This document shows positions 63,554-64,000 of a stretch of 64,000 bases of DNA, piece after piece (within the stretch, counting starts at the first letter, position 1; every line of letters starts with the position of its first letter). Source of the DNA: JAUASW01 sp036880965 (lineage in GTDB: Bacteria > Pseudomonadota > Gammaproteobacteria > Burkholderiales > Burkholderiaceae_C); the NCBI RefSeq assembly GCF_036880965.1, contig NZ_JBAJMV010000004.1:434001-498000 (forward strand), given 5' to 3'. The notes under the pieces are model-generated. The model was not told where the DNA came from. It saw nothing but the letters and a program-made list of their open reading frames with translations, and made no database searches. The position numbers and the translations under genes are program-made.

Positions 63554-64000
63554 ATGGAGCGCGTCGAGCTGGCAGCCTGGCTGCGCCTGCTCGAAACGCC
63601 GGGCCTGGGCCTGGCCCGCGCGCGCCAGCTGCTTGCGGCCTTCGGCTCCGCTGAAGCGCTTGTCGGCGCCAGCCCGGCCGCCTGGCGGGAAGTGCTGGGC
63701 GCCAAGGCCGCGGAGGTGCTGAGCCAGCCGCCTGATTCGCTGCCCGACCAGATCGATCGCACCATCGACTGGCTGGCCGCCGATCCGCGCCATCAACTGC
63801 TGACCCTGGGCGACCCGGACTACCCGGAAGCGCTCCTGCAGACCGCCGACCCGCCTCTGCTGCTCTACATGAGTGGCCGGCGCGAGCTCCTGAACACCGA
63901 AGGCCTGGCCATCGTGGGCAGCCGCACGCCCACGCCCCAGGGCCGAGACAACGCGGCCAGCTTTGCGCGCGAGGTGAGCCGGGCCGGCTACTGCGTGGTG
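63554..64000 (+). CDS. dprA: DNA-processing protein DprA (truncated by window end)
   Basis: Binds incoming single-stranded DNA and loads RecA in natural transformation. The visible 149 residues start MERVELAAWLRLLETPGLGL with the N-terminal helix-hairpin-helix-like (SAM) region, then the beginning of the Rossmann fold with IVGSRTPTPQG (VGSR at about 121-124) as in all DprA proteins. The rest of the domain lies beyond base 64000. No ordinary Shine-Dalgarno is evident ahead of the start; a stem-loop ends there. Position after def–LysM is usual for betaproteobacteria. Confidence 0.92.
   Translation, partial: MERVELAAWLRLLETPGLGLARARQLLAAFGSAEALVGASPAAWREVLGAKAAEVLSQPPDSLPDQIDRTIDWLAADPRHQLLTLGDPDYPEALLQTADPPLLLYMSGRRELLNTEGLAIVGSRTPTPQGRDNAASFAREVSRAGYCVV

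Overview
The window is a GC-rich, gene-dense stretch of bacterial chromosome. The gene orders xerC–DUF484–dapF–two lipid A acyltransferases–metK, ahcY–tlyA–metF, the pgk/pyk/fba/purC/purE/purK/tsaC block, and fmt/def next to a LysM protein and dprA are characteristic of Burkholderiales (Betaproteobacteria). An SAH riboswitch ahead of ahcY fits this. The Sphaerotilaceae/Roseateles–Rubrivivax neighbourhood is my best guess, by inference only. No rRNA, tRNA, CRISPR array, insertion sequence, prophage or integrase other than housekeeping xerC was found. Nearly all of it looks like core genome.

Layout. 0.2–6.7 kb: a phosphofructokinase, glmS with a divergent Lrp/AsnC regulator, rlmI and a large outer-membrane barrel protein. 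6.7–14.2 kb: xerC, DUF484, dapF and two lipid A acyltransferases on the minus strand. These diverge from metK, which has a perfect TATAAT box and a ~150-nt structured leader, followed by a membrane protein and a YcaQ-like DNA glycosylase. 14.2–20.4 kb: a HExxH lipoprotein, then SAH riboswitch–ahcY–tlyA–metF and ompW. 20.4–34.4 kb: pepQ, two separate 5-formyl-THF cyclo-ligase-like genes, a LysR regulator, a lytic transglycosylase, a GST, cca, HDOD and Crp/Fnr proteins, a glycerate kinase–PuuD urate hydroxylase pair, and a 0.5-kb gene-free stretch holding a large inverted repeat.

34.4–43.8 kb: five genes (tsaB, rimI, a family-4 UDG, a PAS-GGDEF-EAL protein, a MidA-like methyltransferase) joined by four successive 4-nt ATGA overlaps. 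Then come a second OmpW, a lipase-like lipoprotein with a palindromic operator exactly between its -35 and -10, an SGNH-like lipoprotein without the usual catalytic residues, and tsaC. 43.8–57 kb: purK–purE, a thioredoxin–TPR protein, purC, fba, an HTH–HATPase–DUF4325 regulator, pyk, maeB and pgk. 57–64 kb: azlCD with a hairpin-rich leader that includes the azlC start codon, a DUF2807 protein, a small lipoprotein, htpX, fmt, def, a LysM protein and the 5' part of dprA, which runs off the end.

Functionally the window joins lower glycolysis (pfk, fba, pgk, pyk, maeB), the methyl cycle and one-carbon metabolism (metK, ahcY, metF, two 5-FCL paralogs), purine synthesis, cell-envelope building, t6A tRNA modification (tsaB, tsaC) and translation start/maturation (fmt, def). 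Many minus-strand genes overlap by 1–4 nt, so translational coupling is pervasive. The least explained items are RNA and regulatory structures (azlC leader, metK leader, dprA start hairpin, lipase operator), the DUF4325 regulator, and several exported proteins of unknown role.
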